DNA from: Planctomycetota bacterium
GTDB lineage: Bacteria > Planctomycetota > Phycisphaerae > UBA1845
NCBI GenBank assembly: GCA_022566435.1
Contig: JADFIX010000125.1
Span: 1 to 8,203 of the forward strand
Direction: 5' to 3'
DNA length: 8,203 nt
The notes under the pieces were generated by a model that saw only the letters and a list, made by a program, of their open reading frames with translations, searched no databases and was not told where the DNA came from. Below, one piece after another: positions 7,205 through 8,203 of the stretch. Positions within the stretch are counted from its first letter, which is position 1. Each line of letters starts with the position of its first letter. Position numbers and translations under genes: made by a program.

Positions 7205-7280
7205 GTTTCGCCGTGGGCATCAATCCGGGATTTCTCATGTGATACCGAACCAGCCGTTGGATAACTGACCGAAAGCTGCA

Positions 7281-7308
7281 CCCGCTCGCTCGCGCTCGGG
7301 GCTCTGAT
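7281..7308. repeat. GC-rich dispersed-type repeat segment
   Basis: The stretch from CCCGCTCGCT (7281-7290) through CGGGGCTCTGAT (7297-7308) resembles an intergenic repeat that I recall recurring in planctomycete genomes, often beside GCGACGAA-type tandem repeats like the one that follows. Only one copy is present in this window, so repeat status rests on that recollection and on its position beside the tandem array. Confidence 0.4.
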
Positions 7309-7322
7309 CCCTCCATCCCTAC

Positions 7323-7362
7323 GTCGCTTCGTCGCTTCGTCGCTCCGTCGCTTCGTCGCTGT
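7323..7362. repeat. 8-bp tandem repeat, GTCGCTTC, about five copies
   Basis: Five consecutive 8-base units start at 7323, 7331, 7339, 7347 and 7355. Units 1, 2 and 4 are identical (GTCGCTTC), unit 3 has one change (GTCGCTCC), and the last ends GT in place of TC. On the other strand this reads as repeats of GCGACGAA. The unit length is not a multiple of three, so all three frames stay open through it and give spurious peptides. It lies immediately beyond the truncated end of the DUF1501 gene. Confidence 0.9.
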
Positions 7363-7380
7363 TCCCTCTTCCATTTGTTA

Positions 7381-7974
7381 CTACGAAAAAACCGTACTCA
7401 CCAAACGAACCCATTTGCCGCCTCCTTGACCGAAGTTCGGCCCCACACCGTCCCCAATCGGTCCACGGGCCAGCGAAATGAATCCGGGGAGTTCGCCGGC
7501 CCCCCGCTGCCGAGCGAGAATCGCCCCAAAATGTGGCCCGTAACTGGCCGGCGTTCCGCTGCCGCCTTCGCCGCCATCGGAGGCAACCGTACCGGTCATG
7601 GCAATCGAACCTGCCTCGCGGTGTCCGCCATGATAGTTGATGTTGCTGCGGATGACGGAAAACCGATCGCTCCGGGCTGCCAGTTTTGGCAGCAGTTCCG
7701 TGAAATGAACACCGGGAATGCGGGTTTGGATCGTACCGAACGGCCCGCGGTATTGCTGCGGAGCCAGCGGCTTCGGATCGAACAGATCGAGATGGCTCGG
7801 CCCGCCGCCCAGCCAGATCAGCATCACCGACTTCGCTGGGCTCGCTTGCTTGGTCTGCGAACGGGCGGGAGCCGGCACCCCTAACGCCAACGGCACGCTG
7901 AGACCAGCTTTCAGGAAAGCCCGACGACTGATCCCCTCGCAGGAACCCGACAGAAAACTGCCCACTTCGATCAT
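7381..7974 (-). pseudogene. DUF1501 family protein, 3'-truncated (Tat-exported, alkaline phosphatase/sulfatase-like fold)
   Basis: DUF1501 proteins are Tat-exported and very abundant in planctomycetes; their catalytic role is not established. The start at 7974 has a strong GGGAGG (7981-7986) 6 bases upstream. Residues 16-22, SRRAFLK, match the twin-arginine motif, followed by a hydrophobic stretch ending near APARS (35-39). The family N-terminal signature MLIWLGGGPSHLDLFDPKP (51-69) is intact, followed by GPFGTIQTRIPGVHFTELLPKLA (77-99), the VIRSNINYHGGHREAG region (107-122) and YGPHFGAILARQ (145-156). Only 197 residues are encoded, against roughly 430-480 normally, so more than half of the domain is missing, and nothing downstream restores it. 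Near the end the family-like reading seems to move to another frame (GQMGSFGEYGFFV), suggesting a one-base deletion near 7416-7420 before the break at about 7370. The product is unlikely to be functional. Confidence 0.8.
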
Positions 7975-8079
7975 GAGACGCCTCCCAGAAAAAGTGCGCT
8001 GCGTTTTGCAATCAAATAGTCTACCATATCGCCGCCAAAAGAAAGAGTGCGAACGAATCGCGATCGGATGAGAGATGAG
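7975..8079. promoter_or_regulatory. Divergent intergenic region between the DUF1501 remnant and the right-edge gene
   Basis: These 105 bp separate two divergently read genes and are more AT-rich than their surroundings, so both promoters should lie here. On the minus strand TAGACT (8018-8023) could be a -10 box for the DUF1501 gene, the same hexamer as in the toxin-antitoxin promoter, but no good -35 lies 17 bases upstream. The GGGAGG ribosome site of DUF1501 is at 7981-7986. I cannot assign a plus-strand promoter. Confidence 0.35.
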
Positions 8080-8203
8080 ATGAGTCCATCGGCGCCTCAA
8101 CAACAGTCTCCAGAGAATTCACCGGCAGAAACGGATTCGCCGAGCGCGAAGAGCTTTGCTGGGTCGTGCTTGCTGTTTCTGTCGGCGGCCATTTTGGTAC
8201 TTG
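8080..8203 (+). CDS. N-terminus of a probable membrane protein (3' end outside window)
   Basis: An open frame starts at the ATG at 8080 and runs to the window edge with 41 codons visible. The first 24 residues are hydrophilic and rich in Ser, Pro, Gln and Glu (MSPSAPQQQSPENSPAETD), then SFAGSCLLFLSAAILVL begins a hydrophobic segment that should be a transmembrane helix. An in-frame ATG at 8068 would add MRDE. Neither start has a strong Shine-Dalgarno sequence, although GGATGAGAG precedes the later one. The composition (proline/serine tail then a helix) is typical of a membrane-anchored protein with a cytoplasmic N-terminal tail. I do not recognise the family, and too little is visible to suggest a function. 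Confidence 0.6.
   Translation, partial: MSPSAPQQQSPENSPAETDSPSAKSFAGSCLLFLSAAILVL

Larger units (their letters stand above)
7205..7380. other. Gene-free stretch between the toxin-antitoxin promoter and the DUF1501 remnant
   Basis: No credible coding region is seen. The upstream half (7205-7280) shows no motif. The second half holds the GC-rich repeat segment and the 8-bp tandem repeat listed separately. The open frames through it translate to low-complexity SDEAT/RRSDEAT strings, which are repeat artefacts. Confidence 0.6.

Noticed and set aside
7323..7362. CRISPR array
   Set aside because: The units are 8 bp with no spacers, so this is a simple tandem repeat.
6922..7374. Minus-strand open frame of 150 codons through the tandem repeat and the antitoxin gene
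   Set aside because: It is kept open by the 8-bp repeat and overlaps the antitoxin in another frame; the SDEATKRR-like start is a repeat artefact.
7975..8103. 43-codon N-terminal extension of the DUF1501 protein from an ATG at 8103
   Set aside because: The GGGAGG ribosome site and the Tat signal position fix the start at 7974; the extension would bury the signal and overlap the divergent gene.

Overview
The window looks like ordinary chromosome from a GC-rich bacterium, most probably a planctomycete (Planctomycetota). The reasons are a Tat-exported DUF1501 protein, a GT87-type membrane glycosyltransferase, a protein-L-isoaspartate methyltransferase with a signal peptide, and intergenic repeats (an 8-bp GTCGCTTC tandem and perfect GC-rich palindromes) of a kind I recall from planctomycete genomes. 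The taxon is inferred from gene content and repeat style, not from a marker gene.

Layout. (1) Positions 1-2179, plus strand: the C-terminal half of a homodimeric-type pyruvate dehydrogenase E1 (aceE), then a methyltransferase of the Pcm family with a Sec signal peptide. (2) Positions 2212-4643, minus strand, convergent with the first block: a YugP-type membrane zinc metallopeptidase followed by a GT87/DUF2029-like integral membrane glycosyltransferase, probably co-transcribed. (3) Positions 4885-6243, minus strand: a stand-alone MmgE/PrpD family protein, whose upstream side is a cluster of perfect palindromes (6271-6425). (4) Positions 6499-7145, minus strand: a two-gene toxin-antitoxin operon (Phd/YefM-type antitoxin, PIN-domain VapC toxin) with a recognisable promoter that overlaps a tandem heptamer. 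(5) Positions 7281-7362: a dispersed-type GC-rich repeat and an 8-bp tandem repeat. (6) Positions 7381-7974, minus strand: a DUF1501 gene that keeps its start and Tat signal but has lost its 3' half, with a probable frameshift near the break. (7) Position 8080 to the edge, plus strand: the start of a divergent gene for a probable membrane protein.

The genes do not form one pathway. The first block joins central metabolism (pyruvate to acetyl-CoA) to an exported enzyme of the protein-repair family. The second is envelope-related. The stretch from about 6260 to 7400 is the accessory part: a toxin-antitoxin cassette bounded on both sides by repeats and abutting a broken gene. I see no evidence for a new multi-gene system; the most informative irregularities are the repeat-flanked cassette and the truncated DUF1501 gene.
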